Notes under the pieces: model-generated
The model's database searches: none
Told to the model about the DNA's origin: nothing
Seen by the model: only the letters and a program-made list of their open reading frames with translations
Part shown: positions 19,368-29,123 of the stretch, in pieces
Position numbering within the stretch: the stretch's first letter is position 1
Layout: each line of letters starts with the position of its first letter
Assembly: GCF_002018365.1 (NCBI RefSeq)
Contig: NZ_MVKX01000001.1
Span: 423,178-487,177 of the forward strand
Length of the DNA stretch: 64,000 nucleotides
Source: Acinetobacter amyesii
Lineage (GTDB): Bacteria > Pseudomonadota > Gammaproteobacteria > Pseudomonadales > Moraxellaceae
Direction of reading: 5' to 3'
Program-made: the position numbers and the translations under genes

Positions 19368-19892
19368 TGTCTTTCCTGATATTGCTATTTTTTATAACAA
19401 GAGATTCTAGTATACCCATTTATACTTTGCTGAATAGTACTATCACATTCCTAAATAATGATCATTTTCTATGTAATGAAATACCCTCATCATTCAACAT
19501 AATAAAGATCAGAAATACGACGTCATCATCAGCCTGAATACCTTTTTACAGTGTATAAAGTTTTTGAAATGTCGAAATTAGACTTAAGTGCAGAATTTTG
19601 TTCTAAAACTGAACAAATAGACCCAAGCGTCAAACAAACTCACTCGATTAAGCCATGAATTGCTGCCAATGTCGATGCTACAACTTCAACCAATCAGTTT
19701 AAATTTAACGCTTTTATCGATGAATTATTATTCAGCCTAGCTTCTTATTTAATGATGCTTTTATCTTGAGACTTGGCTTTAACTTTTATTGTTCGTTCCA
19801 CAGCTTTTCTTAATTTATACATGTTATCTAAAACAAAAAATCAAAAAAAAGAACGCCATCAAGACGTTCTTTTTTCATTTCAACAAAAACGC
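19368..19892. other. intergenic region between zapE and glcB
   Basis: About 525 bp that must hold the glcB promoter and the zapE terminator (19843-19875). There is no convincing gene. A 15-codon Cys-rich frame at 19655-19702 on the plus strand has no target gene downstream and is not called. Confidence 0.5.
19843..19875 (-). terminator. terminator of zapE
   Basis: AAAAAGAACG and CGTTCTTTTT flank a 9-base loop, with the T tract on the minus strand. It lies 17 bp past the zapE stop codon. Confidence 0.8.
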
Positions 19893-21044
19893 TTAATTTT
19901 CTGCGGTAGATTCTGGTGCATTGATTTGACGATGAGATGTATGTAGATATTCATCAGATTGCATTTCCAATAAGCGCGAACGTGTACGCTCAATTTCAAA
20001 TGCCAATTTTTCACCTTGATATAATTCAATAATCGTATCTTCTGAAGTAAGCAACAACTTCACCCCACGGTCATAAAATTCATCGACCAAGTAGATAAAA
20101 CGACGTGTCCCTTCAGACAAATAATCCGTCATGTGCGGCACATTACTCACCAAGACCGTATTATAAATATTGGCAATTTCAATAAAGTCCGCTGGGCTAC
20201 GTGGTTTTAGGCAAAGTTCAGAATATTCACACCACAACACATCTTCCGTATGACCAATGTTTTCCACAATACGCTGATTAATAATAATTGGCTCTTGTGA
20301 AACCGTTTGGGTTTGCGTTAATGCTGTAAAACGCTGTGCCATCCACAACTTATGTTCATGTGTTAACGGCGACTTAAACAACTGTGCTTGTTTCAGCACA
20401 CGTAAACGATAATCTACGCCTGAATCTACGTTTAAAATCACACAGTTCTTTTTCACCATTTCAATGGTTGGGATAAAGCGGTCACGATGGATCCCGTTTT
20501 TATACAAACCATCTGGTGCAATGTTAGATGTTGCAACAAGGGTGATGCCACGCGTAAATAATTTTTGGAATAGATCGCTCAAAATCATCGCATCTGTGAC
20601 ATTGGATACAAAGAATTCATCAAAGCAGATCACGACCGCTTCTTTATAAATTTGGTCGGCAACTAGGTCGAGTGGATTACGTTGACCTGAAAGCTTATTT
20701 AATTCACGGTGTACGTACTGCATAAAGTGATGAAAATGCATCCGTGTTTTGCGTCGAAATGGCACAGAGTCATAAAACTGATCCATCAGCCAAGTTTTAC
20801 CACGTCCTACACCGCCCCACATATACACCCCTTTCGGTGCAGTTTGACGACGGAAACGACGAAACGCTTTTTTAGAAGCCTTAAAACGTTGGATTAATTC
20901 TTGCCAAACTCGATCCAACTCATGCACTGCTTGCGCCTGTTCCTGATCTGGTAAAAACTGACCAGATGCTAAGGCTTGAGCATAACGCTCAGCCGGTGAA
21001 ATCGGAGTAAATGCGGTGTTGTGTGGTGACTGAAAATCTGACAT
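19893..21044 (-). CDS. zapE: cell division ATPase ZapE (AFG1/LACE1 family)
   Basis: A 383-residue P-loop ATPase of the AFG1 family. Walker A is GGVGRGKTWLMD near residue 77, Walker B is VICFDEFFVSNVTDA near 145, and the sensor segment VATSNIAPDGLY follows. E. coli ZapE binds FtsZ and destabilises Z-rings in an ATP-dependent way. Length is close to the E. coli protein (375). The N-terminal SPAERYAQALASGQFLPD is the usual family opening. It is a single gene with its own terminator. Confidence 0.92.
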   Translation of the reverse strand: MSDFQSPHNTAFTPISPAERYAQALASGQFLPDQEQAQAVHELDRVWQELIQRFKASKKAFRRFRRQTAPKGVYMWGGVGRGKTWLMDQFYDSVPFRRKTRMHFHHFMQYVHRELNKLSGQRNPLDLVADQIYKEAVVICFDEFFVSNVTDAMILSDLFQKLFTRGITLVATSNIAPDGLYKNGIHRDRFIPTIEMVKKNCVILNVDSGVDYRLRVLKQAQLFKSPLTHEHKLWMAQRFTALTQTQTVSQEPIIINQRIVENIGHTEDVLWCEYSELCLKPRSPADFIEIANIYNTVLVSNVPHMTDYLSEGTRRFIYLVDEFYDRGVKLLLTSEDTIIELYQGEKLAFEIERTRSRLLEMQSDEYLHTSHRQINAPESTAEN

Positions 21045-21128
21045 ATCATTAAATACTTTTTGGGGCTAAATGAATTATAACGAAGAATAAACTCGAAGAT
21101 ATAACACTTTGGCAGTAAAGCGCATTGG

Positions 21129-22136
21129 CTATTTATTATATTGTCTCGGACTATGCCCAAACCAACGTTTAAACGCATGATTAAACGCCGCAGGTTCTGA
21201 ATAGCCCAGCAATTCTGCAATCATTTCAATTGAATATTCATTATATTCAATCATACGGAGTGCTTTATCTTTAATAATATCTTCACGAATTTGCTTATAA
21301 CTGGTATTTAACTGTTGCAATTGATGACGTAAAGTTCTTTCTGGCAAGTTCAACGCTTGAGCAGTTGCTGCCATACTTGGCATCGCACCACTTTGTAATT
21401 CCAAATAATCTTGAACACGCTGAACCAATGATGGCGCATTTTCATCGGCGCTTAAACGCTCTAACTCTGCGATACATTTCGACTCATATAATCGAAAAGT
21501 AATAATATCTGCAGATGGAATACGAATATCTAAAACATCCTCATCAAACCAAAACGCTGCAAATGGCGCGCCAAAGCGAACTTGTGGGCCATAATAATCG
21601 GTGAACATTTTTAATTTTTCAGGATCTTTGGGTTCAGCAAATGGCAAATCAATTTGAACTTGCGGTGTAGATAGCCCCATCATTTTGTACAGATCACGGA
21701 TGAATTTATACGTTCCTGAAATCTCTGACTGTGCCAATAATGCACCCAGTGGTGCATACACATCTTGGGGTTGATAACATAAGGCCACTTTATGCTGACT
21801 GATTTGCAAACTCAAACGCCCAGTTAGATGCGTCAACTGTTGAAAGCGAATCCCCTGATTTAAAGCTTGGCGTAAAGTATCACTGGTGACCAATAACATC
21901 AGCAAAGGGCCATAACCCGCCAACGTATAATGCTGACCAATAAATAACCCTTGCTCAGGTTCTACATCTTTACCAATGACTTTCAGTACATCCCACTCCA
22001 AACTTGGATGAATCACTGAAGTAGGATCGAGTGCATCAACACGCAGCCCAATGGTTTGCAAACGTTGATCGACATCTACGCCTGCTTTACGCATTCCTTG
22101 TACTAAATACATCAGGCTTAGAATGGATCGTTTCAT
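21129..22136 (-). CDS. AraC-family regulator with arabinose-binding-like N-domain
   Basis: A 335-residue regulator. Residues about 18-210 form the Arabinose_bd type sensor domain (VDVDQRLQTIGL, LGQHYTLAGYGPLLML-like segment), and the C-terminal 100 residues carry two HTH motifs (MAATAQALNLPERTLRHQL and IEMIAELLGYSEPAAFNHAF) with the ending FKRWFGHSPRQYNK. Relatives of this type (OruR/ArgR-like, MmoR-like) often control a divergent oxidative gene, and here a flavin monooxygenase lies divergently across a 154-bp gap. Regulation of that gene is inferred from position only. Confidence 0.88.
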   Translation of the reverse strand: MKRSILSLMYLVQGMRKAGVDVDQRLQTIGLRVDALDPTSVIHPSLEWDVLKVIGKDVEPEQGLFIGQHYTLAGYGPLLMLLVTSDTLRQALNQGIRFQQLTHLTGRLSLQISQHKVALCYQPQDVYAPLGALLAQSEISGTYKFIRDLYKMMGLSTPQVQIDLPFAEPKDPEKLKMFTDYYGPQVRFGAPFAAFWFDEDVLDIRIPSADIITFRLYESKCIAELERLSADENAPSLVQRVQDYLELQSGAMPSMAATAQALNLPERTLRHQLQQLNTSYKQIREDIIKDKALRMIEYNEYSIEMIAELLGYSEPAAFNHAFKRWFGHSPRQYNK

Positions 22137-22290
22137 AAATCGTAAAATGACATTAAATTTCTTCTTTTTTACTACAAATTTGCAATTATGAACATTGCCG
22201 TTTCGATCAATTTTTCTGTCACCTCAATCATATTGTTCTGATCATGAACTCAAGTATGCTTAGCTTGTAATCTCGCTTGGAATTAAAAAA

Positions 22291-23823
22291 ATGATGCAGG
22301 AAGCGCAAACAAAAACAGTGCAAACCCCAAAAGCCAATTCTGAAACACATACACAAATCGCCATCATCGGCGGTGGTTTTGGTGGTATTGCTATGGCGAT
22401 ACGACTTTTACAACAAGGCAATCAAGATTTTCTGATCCTCGAAAAAGCCAATGATTTTGGTGGTACCTGGCGTGAAAACCGCTACCCTGGCGCTGCGTGT
22501 GATGTGCAATCACATATGTATTCACTTTCTTTTGCACCCAAAACAGATTGGTCAAAACGTTATGCTGAAGCGCCGGAAATATTTGACTATATCCAACATG
22601 TCACCCGTGAATATAATTTAAAACAATTCTGTCGCTTTAACAGTGAAGTGCTTTCAAGCCAATACAATGAATCAACCTGTGACTGGCATTTAGAACTTAA
22701 AGATGGCGTTAAAATTACCGCTCAATACGTGATTTTTGCATCTGGCCCGTTACATGTCCCACAAATTCCACATATTCCAGGCATTGAAAAATTTAAGGGT
22801 AAAGTGTTCCATTCTTCGCAATGGGATCATCAATATCCATTAGAAGGTAAAAAAGTCGCATCTATTGGTACAGGCGGCAGTGCCATCCAATACATTCCTG
22901 AAATCGCACCACAAACAAAACAACTGTATGTTTTTCAACGTACCGCGGCTTGGGTCATTCCACGAGATGAGCGTAGTTATCATGGTTTAGAAAAATCACT
23001 ATTTAAAAAATATGATTGGTTTCGAAAAATTCACCGCGCTCGACTGTATTGGACCAACGAATCACGTGTCGTGCCCATTGTTAAACCGACCACCATGAAG
23101 TATGCGCAAAAACTGGCAGAACTGTATATTAAGTATCAAGTGAAAGATGCTGAACTTGCCAAGAAACTAACCCCAAACTACATCATGGGTTGTAAACGCA
23201 TTTTAATTTCTAATAAATACTTTCCAACCTTTAATCGACCTAATGTGGAATTGGTCAGTGATGCAATACAAGAAATCACTGAAAATGCCATTATTACCAA
23301 AGATGGAAAATCCCGTGAAATCGATTGTCTAATCTATGGCACAGGCTTTATTACCGATCCAAGAATTTATTTAAAATCATTTGAATGTATTGGTGAAAAT
23401 GCTCAAGAACTCAAACAAGTCTGGCAAGCTGGCGCAGAAAGCTTTTATGGCATTTGCACCAAAGGCTTTCCAAATTTGTTCCAATTATTAGGCCCCAATA
23501 CCGTACTTGCCCATAATTCAGTGGTATTTATGATTGAGGCACAAGTCGATTACATCTTACAAATGATGCAATTGGTTTCAAAATCTAATGTTCAAGCCAT
23601 CGCTGTCAAAGATCAGGTGCAAGATCAATTTAACACTCATGTACAAGACATGCTTGATGGTACGGTATGGCAATCAGGCTGCGTGAGTTGGTATCAGCAA
23701 AATGGCGGTAAAAATTTTGCACTGTGGCCAACTTATACATGGAAATATTGGCTGGCTACTCGAAAAATAAATCCAGCCGATTTTCGACTCCTCAGTAAAA
23801 CAAAATCTAGTCATGCAGCTTAA
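22291..23823 (+). CDS. flavin-containing (Baeyer-Villiger type) monooxygenase
   Basis: A 510-residue NAD(P)H/FAD monooxygenase. It has an N-terminal FAD motif (IAIIGGGFGGIAMA, residues about 24-37), the motif GGTWRENRYPGAACDV, the fingerprint FKGKVFHSSQWD (a FxGxxxHxxxW type of Baeyer-Villiger enzymes) and an internal NADP motif (VASIGTGGSAIQYIPE). Such enzymes insert oxygen next to ketones or oxidise heteroatoms. The start is an ATGATG pair with a loose GGA upstream. The divergent AraC gene is a likely regulator. A terminator follows at 23839-23870. Confidence 0.88.
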   Translation: MMQEAQTKTVQTPKANSETHTQIAIIGGGFGGIAMAIRLLQQGNQDFLILEKANDFGGTWRENRYPGAACDVQSHMYSLSFAPKTDWSKRYAEAPEIFDYIQHVTREYNLKQFCRFNSEVLSSQYNESTCDWHLELKDGVKITAQYVIFASGPLHVPQIPHIPGIEKFKGKVFHSSQWDHQYPLEGKKVASIGTGGSAIQYIPEIAPQTKQLYVFQRTAAWVIPRDERSYHGLEKSLFKKYDWFRKIHRARLYWTNESRVVPIVKPTTMKYAQKLAELYIKYQVKDAELAKKLTPNYIMGCKRILISNKYFPTFNRPNVELVSDAIQEITENAIITKDGKSREIDCLIYGTGFITDPRIYLKSFECIGENAQELKQVWQAGAESFYGICTKGFPNLFQLLGPNTVLAHNSVVFMIEAQVDYILQMMQLVSKSNVQAIAVKDQVQDQFNTHVQDMLDGTVWQSGCVSWYQQNGGKNFALWPTYTWKYWLATRKINPADFRLLSKTKSSHAA

Positions 23824-23838
23824 GCAATAACAAGTCAT

Positions 23839-23870
23839 AATAGGCAGGTATTCATTATCTGCCTATTTTT
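23839..23870 (+). terminator. terminator of the monooxygenase gene
   Basis: AATAGGCAG (23839-23847) pairs with CTGCCTATT (23859-23867), followed by TTT. The T tract ends two bases before the ATG of the next gene. Confidence 0.8.
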
Positions 23871-23872
23871 GT

Positions 23873-24781
23873 ATGCAATCTTTCTGGTTGATTTTCCAGC
23901 TCTTGGCCTGTTTAGGGCTTGGTTTTATTCTTGCACGTCGCCTACCCACTTGGCTTGAAAAAATCGCCTTTAAACTTCTGCCGTATTTTACTTATATTTT
24001 GTTATTTGCGATTGCAATCGAATTTTCTGAAACATTACACACCATTCCAGCACCACTGCAAATCCTCTCTTCATCAGTACTTATTGCACTATTGACCTCA
24101 ATGGGTGCTTTTATTTGCTGCTACATTTTGTTTAAGCTTTTAGGCTATAAACCCAGTCATGGCAAAGTGTCCATGCAGTTAGTGACAAGCTCACTCATCA
24201 ATATTAGCTATGCTTTTATTGCATTAGGTTTAGGTTATGCTTTTGCTGAAATGGCAGCACATTTTAGTCTTCAGCCACATATTAGTACTTGGGATCTACT
24301 TTTAGTCTTTATGTTTCTGATTGGTCTAGATCTCGCCTATTCACCGCTCGATCGCTCTTGGTTAAATTGGAAAATTCTACTTGTTCCACTCGGTTGTATC
24401 GTCGGTTCACTTTTGGGCGCTTTTGCTGCAGCATACCTATTGCCACAAATCAGCTTGAAAGATTTGATTATGCTGTCACAAGGATATGGTTTCTATTCGA
24501 TGACAGGCATTGTCGTGACTGAATTAAAAAATGCGCATCTAGGCAGTATCGCGCTGATGAATGATTTATTCAGAGAAATTTTTGCGATTGTATTTATGTA
24601 TATTATTGGCTGGCGTTACCCACGCTCTGCAATTTCATCTGCGGGTGCAACAGCTATGGATGTCACACTACCGATGGTCAAACAAGCCTGTGGTAATGAT
24701 TTTATTCCACATGCCATGGTCAGTGGCTTTATCCTTTCTGTACTCGCACCTATATTGGTAAGTATATTGGCGGCTATCTAA
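23873..24781 (+). CDS. LysO-family exporter
   Basis: A 302-residue membrane protein with about eight to ten helices. The second half carries LysO signatures: SQGYGFYSMTGIVVTEL with ELKNAHLGSIALMNDLFRE and the conserved GATAMDVTLPMV. E. coli LysO exports lysine and thialysine; the substrate here is inferred. The first ATG lies two bases past a terminator T-tract, with no ribosome-binding site, so translation may be weak, start differently, or depend on read-through. A REP-like palindrome begins right after the stop codon. Confidence 0.82.
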   Translation: MQSFWLIFQLLACLGLGFILARRLPTWLEKIAFKLLPYFTYILLFAIAIEFSETLHTIPAPLQILSSSVLIALLTSMGAFICCYILFKLLGYKPSHGKVSMQLVTSSLINISYAFIALGLGYAFAEMAAHFSLQPHISTWDLLLVFMFLIGLDLAYSPLDRSWLNWKILLVPLGCIVGSLLGAFAAAYLLPQISLKDLIMLSQGYGFYSMTGIVVTELKNAHLGSIALMNDLFREIFAIVFMYIIGWRYPRSAISSAGATAMDVTLPMVKQACGNDFIPHAMVSGFILSVLAPILVSILAAI

Positions 24782-24854
24782 CCCCCTCACCTAAATCCTC
24801 TCCCAAAGAGAGAGGACTTTCTCTCTCCCTTTGGGAGAGAGTTAGAGAGAGGGT
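24782..24854. repeat. REP/MITE-like imperfect palindrome
   Basis: A 73-bp element filling the gap between the LysO and pyrF stop codons. It reads CCCCCTCACCTAAATCCTCT at the left end and GAGTTAGAGAGAGGG at the right end, with TCTCCC and GGGAGA repeats in between that fold into a long hairpin. Dispersed elements with ends of the type CCCTCACC-TAA-CCTCTCCC and CCCTTTGGGAGAG are common between genes in many gammaproteobacteria. It can also act as a shared terminator for the two convergent genes. Confidence 0.7.
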
Positions 24855-24859
24855 AAATA

Positions 24860-25540
24860 TTAAAGTGTCGCCAAAATATCTTTTAAAGTTTGACGCATAT
24901 TGTCCGATTTAGTAATTGGACGGCCAATCACCAAATGTGTAGAACCATCAAGCATGGCTTGTTTAGGCGTCACAATTCGTTTTTGATCATCAGCAGCAGA
25001 ACCTGCAGGACGGATACCCGGTGTCACTAAAGCAAAGTCAGCACCCAAAGTTTCACGCAGCATTTTCGCTTCTTGAGCCGAACACACCACACCATCTAAG
25101 CCACTTTCTTTAGTTAAAGTCGCAAGACGCTTCACATGTTCAAAGGGTTCAACATCTAAACCTAAATCCGCAAGATCTTCACGGCCCATCGAGGTCAAAA
25201 CTGTAACAGCAATCAGCTGAGTATTGTAATTGCCCGCTTTTAAGCGCTCTACACAGGTTTCCATCATTTTACGGCCACCTGATGCATGGACATTGACCAT
25301 CCACACACCCATATCCGCAGCTGCACAAACTGCTTGCGCTGTGGTGTTTGGAATATCATGGAATTTAAGATCTAGAAATACTTCAAAACCTTTATCATGC
25401 AATGCCTTAACGACACTTGGACCCTCATGGGTAAATAACTCTTTACCAACCTTAACTCGACATAATGCAGGATCTAACTGTTCTGCAATTGTAAGTGCGT
25501 CATATTGGCTTTTAGCATCTAATGCAACGATGATACTCAA
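24860..25540 (-). CDS. pyrF: orotidine 5'-phosphate decarboxylase
   Basis: A 226-residue TIM-barrel enzyme converting OMP to UMP in pyrimidine synthesis. [13 protein letters not shown], the lysine-bearing [11 protein letters not shown], the catalytic [27 protein letters not shown], and the phosphate loop near [15 protein letters not shown] are all conserved. The only usable start is a TTG at 25540, preceded by GGGTAAG; the frame is closed by a stop four codons upstream, so an ATG start is not available. It lies downstream of lapA, with a terminator between them. Confidence 0.95.
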   Translation of the reverse strand: MSIIVALDAKSQYDALTIAEQLDPALCRVKVGKELFTHEGPSVVKALHDKGFEVFLDLKFHDIPNTTAQAVCAAADMGVWMVNVHASGGRKMMETCVERLKAGNYNTQLIAVTVLTSMGREDLADLGLDVEPFEHVKRLATLTKESGLDGVVCSAQEAKMLRETLGADFALVTPGIRPAGSAADDQKRIVTPKQAMLDGSTHLVIGRPITKSDNMRQTLKDILATL

Positions 25541-25693
25541 GAGACTTACCCTTCATTTTGACTAAATTAGTGCATTATAGATGGATTCAACTTGATCAGA
25601 AAGTCATAAAACTCATGTTATTTGAAATGATTAATTTGAATTGAGCTATCTCATTATTTTATTTGAGATAAGCGTTTTATTTTTTCAGCCCAT

Positions 25694-25725
25694 AAAAAAA
25701 CACCCCGATGATCCACCGGAGTGTT
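25694..25725 (-). terminator. terminator of the ihfB-lapA unit
   Basis: AACACCCCG (25699-25707) pairs with CGGAGTGTT (25717-25725), one G-T pair included. On the minus strand it runs into a seven-T tract. It lies between lapA and pyrF. Confidence 0.8.
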
Positions 25726-25780
25726 AAATATAAAATTTAAATCTACTCATAAAAGTAGTTAATTTACTTCTAAAACCCAA

Positions 25781-26146
25781 TTATAACGGGTTAGAAGGAC
25801 GCTCATTCGCATCAATATCTAAAACTGTCTTTTCATGACGCGTATGTGCAGCCGCTTCAGCAGCAGCCAGTTGAGCAGTTTGAATTTGCTCTTTACGTAG
25901 GCGGTCAATATCTTTACGTAGACGTTTAATTTCCCAGTTATTTTGAAATACTCGGAATACTTGCACTGCCAATAAAAGACCTAACACCAAACCTAATGAC
26001 AAGGTTAATAGCAATAAAAGCCCTAAACGCATTGCAGGCACTTGTGTAAACAACAAATCGACTGAAAGTTCAGTTCCGTTTTGCAGAACCAAAGCCAATG
26101 AGTATCCAAATAGGACCAGTAGAATTACGACCAATACGTAACGCAT
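25781..26146 (-). CDS. lapA: LapA-domain (DUF1049) membrane protein
   Basis: A 121-residue inner-membrane protein of the LapA/YciS family, which in E. coli acts with LapB (YciM) in control of lipopolysaccharide synthesis. Two membrane helices are visible (YVLVVILLVLFGYSLALVL and LGLLLLLTLSLGLVLGLLLA) with the conserved NGTELSVDLLF between them, followed by a coiled coil (NWEIKRLRKDIDRLRKEQ). The ATG at 26146 has AGGGGTG upstream; the in-frame ATG at 26161 does not. It follows ihfB by 24 bases, the same order as in many gammaproteobacteria. Confidence 0.88.
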   Translation of the reverse strand: MRYVLVVILLVLFGYSLALVLQNGTELSVDLLFTQVPAMRLGLLLLLTLSLGLVLGLLLAVQVFRVFQNNWEIKRLRKDIDRLRKEQIQTAQLAAAEAAAHTRHEKTVLDIDANERPSNPL

Positions 26147-26170
26147 AAACACCCCTAACAATGTTTTGAA

Positions 26171-26473
26171 TTAGTTTGCAGATTCGTTTACCGCATCACG
26201 TAAAGCTTTACCAGGTTTAAAGTGCGGTACAGCTTTTGCTGCAACTTCAACTGATTTACCTGTTTTTGGGTTACGACCCACACGTGGTTCACGGTGATGT
26301 AATGCAAAACTACCAAAACCACGGATTTCAATTCGGTTGTCTGTAGACAAAGCTTCGATCATTTGATCGATCATTATCTTAACGGCCTCTTCCACTAAGG
26401 GTTCAGCTAAGTGTGGGTTTTTAAGAGAAATACGCTCTATTAAGTCAGACTTATTAAGTGCTTCAGTAGTCAT
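26171..26473 (-). CDS. ihfB: integration host factor subunit beta
   Basis: A 100-residue HU/IHF-family DNA-bending protein. The N-terminal helices ([17 protein letters not shown]), the beta arm [25 protein letters not shown] with its intercalating Pro, and the C-terminal helix [12 protein letters not shown] are typical of IHF beta. It pairs with IHF alpha, encoded elsewhere. GAGGTCGCAG precedes the ATG. It lies downstream of rpsA, as in E. coli, but separated by a hairpin at 26540-26575. Confidence 0.96.
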   Translation of the reverse strand: MTTEALNKSDLIERISLKNPHLAEPLVEEAVKIMIDQMIEALSTDNRIEIRGFGSFALHHREPRVGRNPKTGKSVEVAAKAVPHFKPGKALRDAVNESAN

Positions 26474-26539
26474 CTGCGACCTCTTTAATTATCAAGCTAC
26501 CTAGGATCAGTTTCCTGATAATAACCTGTTTAAATACAA

Positions 26540-26575
26540 AACGGTAGCGTAATAATCACTTACTACGCTACCGTT
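26540..26575 (-). terminator. hairpin between rpsA and ihfB
   Basis: A perfect 12-bp stem AACGGTAGCGTA/TACGCTACCGTT around a 12-base loop, followed on the minus strand by TTTGTATTTAAAC. It looks like a terminator or partial attenuator that lowers read-through from rpsA into ihfB. Confidence 0.65.
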
Positions 26576-26635
26576 ACAGTAATTGTGTAAAATATATTAA
26601 TTAATTTACATTAACAATACAATTCAAACACTTAC

Positions 26636-28315
26636 TTAGTGGTTCATTTGAGCTTTGATCAAATCACCAATAGTCTTAGGACCATTGTCTGAAGTTGCTG
26701 TAGCTGTCTTGTTCAAGTTAGCTACTGCTTCTTTTTCTTCAGCTTCGTCTTTCGCTTTGATAGACAAGTTGATAGAACGTGATTTGCGGTCTACGTTGAT
26801 GATTTTAGCTTCAACTTCTTGACCAACTTCAAGGAACTTAGTTGCATCTTCAACGCGGTCGCGGTTGATTTCAGATGCTTTAAGAGTCGCTTCAACTTCG
26901 TCAGCTAACTTAACAGTAGCGCCTTTAGCGTCAACTGCAGTTACAGTACCTTTAACAAGCGCACCGCGTTCGTTAGCTGCTAAGAAATCGTTGAACGGAT
27001 CGCTGTTCATTTGTTTGATGCCAAGGCTGATACGGTTGCCTTCAGCGTCTACTGAAAGGATAACCGCTTCAACTGTGTCACCTTTCTTGTAACGACGGAT
27101 AGCTTCTTCGCCTTGTTCGTTCCAAGAAATGTCAGACAAGTGAACTAGACCATCGATACCGCCTGGTAAACCGATGAAGATACCGAAGTCAGTGATTGAC
27201 TTGATAGTACCTGAAACTTTTTCACCTTTGTCGTGTTCTTTAGCAAACTCTTCCCATGGGTTAGCACGAGTTTGTTTGATACCAAGAGAAATACGACGAC
27301 GCTCTTCATCAACTTCAAGAACCATAACGTCAACTTCGTCACCGATCTGAACAACTTTAGATGGGTGGATGTTTTTGTTAGTGTGGTCCATTTCTGAAAC
27401 GTGTACTAAGCCTTCAACGCCTTCAGCGATTTCAGCGAAGCAACCGTAGTCAGTTAAGTTAGTTACACGAGCTTTAACGATAGAACCTTTAGGGTAACGG
27501 TTCATGATCGCTAACCATGGATCTTCGCCTAATTGTTTAAGGCCTAAAGATACGCGGTTACGTTCGCGGTCGAATTTAAGTACTTTAACAGTAACTTCTT
27601 GACCAACTTCAACAACTTCTGAAGGGTGCTTGATACGTTTCCAAGCCATGTCAGTGATGTGAAGAAGACCATCAATACCGCCAAGGTCAACGAACGCGCC
27701 GTAGTCAGTAAGATTTTTGATAGTACCAGTAACTGTTTGACCTTCTTCAAGCTGAGCAAGAAGAGCTTCACGGTCAGCTGAAGATTCAGCTTCCATAACA
27801 GCACGACGAGATACAACAACGTTGTTACGTTTAGCATCAAGTTTGATTACTTTAAATTCTAACTCTTTACCTTCTAAGTGAGTAGTATCACGAATAGGAC
27901 GAGTATCAACTAAAGAACCTGGAAGGAACGCACGAACTGGACCGATGTCAACAGTGAAACCGCCTTTAACCTTACCAGAGATAACACCAGTAACGATTTC
28001 GCCGTCTTCAAAGATTTTTTCAAGTTTAGTCCAAGTTTCAGCACGTTTAGCTTTTTCACGTGATAAAACTGTTTGACCCATACCGTTGTCAAGAGCTTCA
28101 ACAACTACGTCAACAGTGTCGCCAACTTGAACTTCAAGTTCACGTTGTTCATTTAAGAATTCAGCGCGGTCAACAATACCTTCTGATTTAAGGCCAGTGT
28201 CAACTGTTACCCAGTCAGAGTCGATATTTACTACAACGCCTTGGATGACAGCACCCTTTTCAACGTTGAGGTTTAATTCGCTTTCTTCAAAGAGGGCTGC
28301 AAAAGATTCGGTCAT
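26636..28315 (-). CDS. rpsA: 30S ribosomal protein S1
   Basis: A 559-residue ribosomal protein S1 with six S1 (OB-fold) repeats, starting near residues 20, 105, 192, 277, 364 and 451. Each shows the pattern GxV..GxxV.L.DG..G..H.S, for example [20 protein letters not shown] in the third repeat. S1 binds mRNA and helps start translation on weak ribosome-binding sites. Length matches E. coli S1 (557). AGGT lies ahead of the ATG. It is downstream of cmk, with a 107-bp gap that includes a stem-loop. Confidence 0.98.
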   Translation of the reverse strand: MTESFAALFEESELNLNVEKGAVIQGVVVNIDSDWVTVDTGLKSEGIVDRAEFLNEQRELEVQVGDTVDVVVEALDNGMGQTVLSREKAKRAETWTKLEKIFEDGEIVTGVISGKVKGGFTVDIGPVRAFLPGSLVDTRPIRDTTHLEGKELEFKVIKLDAKRNNVVVSRRAVMEAESSADREALLAQLEEGQTVTGTIKNLTDYGAFVDLGGIDGLLHITDMAWKRIKHPSEVVEVGQEVTVKVLKFDRERNRVSLGLKQLGEDPWLAIMNRYPKGSIVKARVTNLTDYGCFAEIAEGVEGLVHVSEMDHTNKNIHPSKVVQIGDEVDVMVLEVDEERRRISLGIKQTRANPWEEFAKEHDKGEKVSGTIKSITDFGIFIGLPGGIDGLVHLSDISWNEQGEEAIRRYKKGDTVEAVILSVDAEGNRISLGIKQMNSDPFNDFLAANERGALVKGTVTAVDAKGATVKLADEVEATLKASEINRDRVEDATKFLEVGQEVEAKIINVDRKSRSINLSIKAKDEAEEKEAVANLNKTATATSDNGPKTIGDLIKAQMNH

Positions 28316-28335
28316 GATATACCTAGTAAAGTCAG

Positions 28336-28358
28336 CGGTCTTGGATCAGACAAGGCCG
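28336..28358 (-). promoter_or_regulatory. possible rpsA leader stem-loop
   Basis: CGG-CTTG and CAAG-CCG form a stem with one mismatch and a 7-base loop in the rpsA 5' leader, 20 bases upstream of its ATG. E. coli rpsA is autoregulated through leader stem-loops bound by S1, so a similar role is possible. This is inference from position and folding only. Confidence 0.3.
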
Positions 28359-28422
28359 GTTTAATTAAGCGTCTACATAGTCCGTATAAGACTGATCAAG
28401 CTATGCTTCTGCTGAAAATTCT

Positions 28423-29106
28423 TTAGTTTGCTAATTGCTGATCGATGTAATTCGTCATCAGCGTGAATACTTCATCAATACTCAAAGTTGAACTATCAAT
28501 GAAATAAGCATCTGGCGCAGGCTTGAGTGGAGCGACTGTGCGTTCCATATCTCGCTTATCACGCGCTTCGATATTAGCTAAAATGTCGTTTATTTTAACA
28601 TCCACGCCCATAGCCTGCAACTGATTTACACGGCGCTCCGCACGGGACTGAGCAGAAGCCGTTAAATAAATCTTGGCTTGAGCATTTGGAAAAATCGTTG
28701 TTGCCATATCACGGCCATCTGCAACCAAACCAGGAGCTTGGGCAAAGGCATGCTGACGTTCCAAAAGCGCAGCTCTAAGTGCAGGAATTGCAGCAACTTT
28801 TGAAGCAAACTCTCCAACTCTCTCAGTACGGATAACTTTTGAGACATCTTCACCATCTAAAAGCACCGAAACACCTGCTTCATTTGTCACAAATTGTATG
28901 TCTAAATTTGTTGCAATTTTTACGCATTCATCGAGCTTAGAGTCTAATGCATCAATTAAGTCTTGCTTATGCAATGACAATCCCAACAGACGATATAACG
29001 CACCTGAGTCGAGTAAGTGGAACTGATAATGTGCCGCAATTTTTGCTGCCAATGTTCCTTTACCTGAGCCACTTGGGCCATCAATTGTAATGATTTGAAC
29101 TGTCAT
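28423..29106 (-). CDS. cmk: cytidylate kinase
   Basis: A 227-residue P-loop kinase that phosphorylates CMP and dCMP. Walker A is [14 protein letters not shown] at residues 8-21, the NMP-binding [13 protein letters not shown] follows, and [29 protein letters not shown] and the lid motif [15 protein letters not shown] are conserved. Length matches E. coli Cmk (227). It lies upstream of rpsA, the standard proteobacterial order, and may be cotranscribed with the genes from tadA onward. Confidence 0.97.
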   Translation of the reverse strand: MTVQIITIDGPSGSGKGTLAAKIAAHYQFHLLDSGALYRLLGLSLHKQDLIDALDSKLDECVKIATNLDIQFVTNEAGVSVLLDGEDVSKVIRTERVGEFASKVAAIPALRAALLERQHAFAQAPGLVADGRDMATTIFPNAQAKIYLTASAQSRAERRVNQLQAMGVDVKINDILANIEARDKRDMERTVAPLKPAPDAYFIDSSTLSIDEVFTLMTNYIDQQLAN

Positions 29107-29123
29107 TGCTCTTCCACTTTTGT

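Noticed and set aside
19655..19702. 15-codon Cys-rich frame (MNCCQCRCYNFNQSV), possible leader peptide
   Set aside because: No ribosome-binding site and no plus-strand gene downstream for it to control; zapE and glcB are both on the minus strand.
21129..22290. AlmA long-chain alkane hydroxylase operon
   Set aside because: The monooxygenase at 22291 has a Baeyer-Villiger fingerprint, and its N-terminus does not resemble AlmA as I recall it.
28052..28067. parS-like TTTTTCACGTGATAAA
   Set aside because: Three mismatches to the consensus, lies inside the rpsA coding region and fits its codons; probably chance.
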